A stretch of DNA of 64,000 nt. It comes from Firmicutes bacterium ADurb.Bin146 (lineage in GTDB: Bacteria; Bacillota; Clostridia; DUPQ01). The stretch spans positions 1 through 64,000 of the forward strand of contig MWDI01000030.1 of NCBI GenBank assembly GCA_002070475.1, read 5' to 3'. The notes beneath the pieces were generated by a model. That model was given only the letters and a program-made list of their open reading frames with translations. It had not been told where the DNA came from and did not search any database. Positions 63,650 to 64,000 of this stretch are shown one piece after another (within the stretch, counting starts at the first letter, position 1; the number at the start of each line of letters is the position of its first letter). The position numbers and the translations under genes were made by a program.

Positions 63650-64000
63650 GCTTGACCCTGTCTCTTTCCTCAGCGGCTTTTGAATCATTGAAATTGTCTA
63701 GTGTTCCAACTAAGTAGCCTGTTATCCTACGGATTCTTTCAAATTTAGGTCCGTCTTTTTCCTCTCTCTTGCAATTGGGACACACTGACCCTTTTATAAC
63801 TCCTGTGAACCCACATACCGGATCACGATCAACTGGATGATTAATGCTTCCGTACCCTATGTTACATTCTTTCATATACCTTATTATGTCTTCAAACGCT
63901 TCCAGATTCTTTAAAGGATCCCCATCAATTTCTACATATGAGATATGTCCTGCATTTGTAAACATATGATAAGGAGCTTCCTTCTGAAGCTTGTCATATG
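63642..64000 (-). CDS. nrdD: Anaerobic ribonucleoside-triphosphate reductase, C-terminal part
   Basis: The 3' end of a gene that continues beyond the window. About 119 codons are seen. They carry the zinc site (DPVCGFTGVIKGSVCPNC, four cysteines with the next ones outside this motif) and the glycyl-radical segment RRITGYLVGTLDN, whose glycine is the radical site. This enzyme makes deoxyribonucleotides without oxygen, which supports an anaerobic lifestyle. Confidence 0.95.
   Translation of the reverse strand, partial: YDKLQKEAPYHMFTNAGHISYVEIDGDPLKNLEAFEDIIRYMKECNIGYGSINHPVDRDPVCGFTGVIKGSVCPNCKREEKDGPKFERIRRITGYLVGTLDNFNDSKAAEERDRVKHA

Overview
The window is chromosomal DNA from a low-GC, probably obligately anaerobic Firmicute (Clostridia-like). 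The evidence is A/T-rich intergenic DNA, Gram-positive style ribosome binding sites (AGGAGG types), PyrR attenuation of the pyr genes, a CtsR-type heat-shock operator, the NAD-linked PyrD/PyrK dihydroorotate dehydrogenase, DarA, RicT, an anaerobic ribonucleotide reductase (nrdD-nrdG) and a two-cluster ferredoxin. Almost every gene is on the minus strand, so most operons read from high to low coordinates.

Layout, low to high coordinates. (a) 0.1-0.7 kb: an Hsp20 gene whose promoter is flanked by two CtsR-like boxes. (b) 0.8-9.4 kb: a complete UMP biosynthesis and uracil uptake operon in the order pyrR-uraA-pyrC-pyrK-pyrD-pyrF-pyrE-pyrB-pyrI, followed by dusB. It is headed by a promoter, a PyrR-binding hairpin and an intrinsic attenuator. 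(c) 9.4-12.8 kb: a YbjQ-family protein, a YhfC-like membrane protease, and a GntR/ABC unit of the YtrA type with a consensus promoter and a palindromic operator. (d) 12.8-24.7 kb: a metabolic accessory block. It has three uroporphyrinogen-decarboxylase-superfamily proteins (two of them a tandem duplication on either side of tRNA-Arg(CCG)), L-fucose isomerase, a LemA/DUF2207 pair, and two large proteins of unknown function on the plus strand. (e) 24.7-31.7 kb: a degenerate, compositionally different island with frameshifted pseudogenes, two related lipoproteins, a broken zinc-ribbon gene, a Cys-rich protein, a membrane-bound LuxR-type regulator and a primase relic. (f) 31.7-36.0 kb: a sugar oxidoreductase/isomerase pair and miscellaneous hydrolases. 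(g) 36.0-44.9 kb: dGTPase, a PMT-type glycosyltransferase, a metallo-beta-lactamase-fold hydrolase, two CNNM/CorC proteins, a P-loop/Asp23-like protein that appears to start at ATT, a methyltransferase and a ferredoxin. (h) 45-64 kb: conserved housekeeping genes: rlmI, ricT, holB, darA, tmk, coaX, birA, an iron-type alcohol dehydrogenase, alr, nnrD, a DinG/XPD-type helicase carrying a nuclease-like domain, yebC, yigZ, dut, zapA, a two-component system, nrdG and the 3' end of nrdD.

How the genes work together. The pyr operon encodes every step from carbamoyl phosphate to UMP except carbamoyl phosphate synthase, with feedback through PyrR. The block at 12.8-24.7 kb looks like an uncharacterised catabolic module. 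FucI is present without fuculokinase or aldolase, beside proteins of a superfamily that contains corrinoid/thiol methyltransferases and beside two large proteins that resemble carbohydrate-active helical-toroid enzymes. This is the best candidate for undescribed biology in the window, but its substrate cannot be read from sequence. Several starts were reassigned from ribosome binding sites (hsp20, pyrK, pyrR, the GntR gene, alr, rlmI, zapA, nrdG and others).
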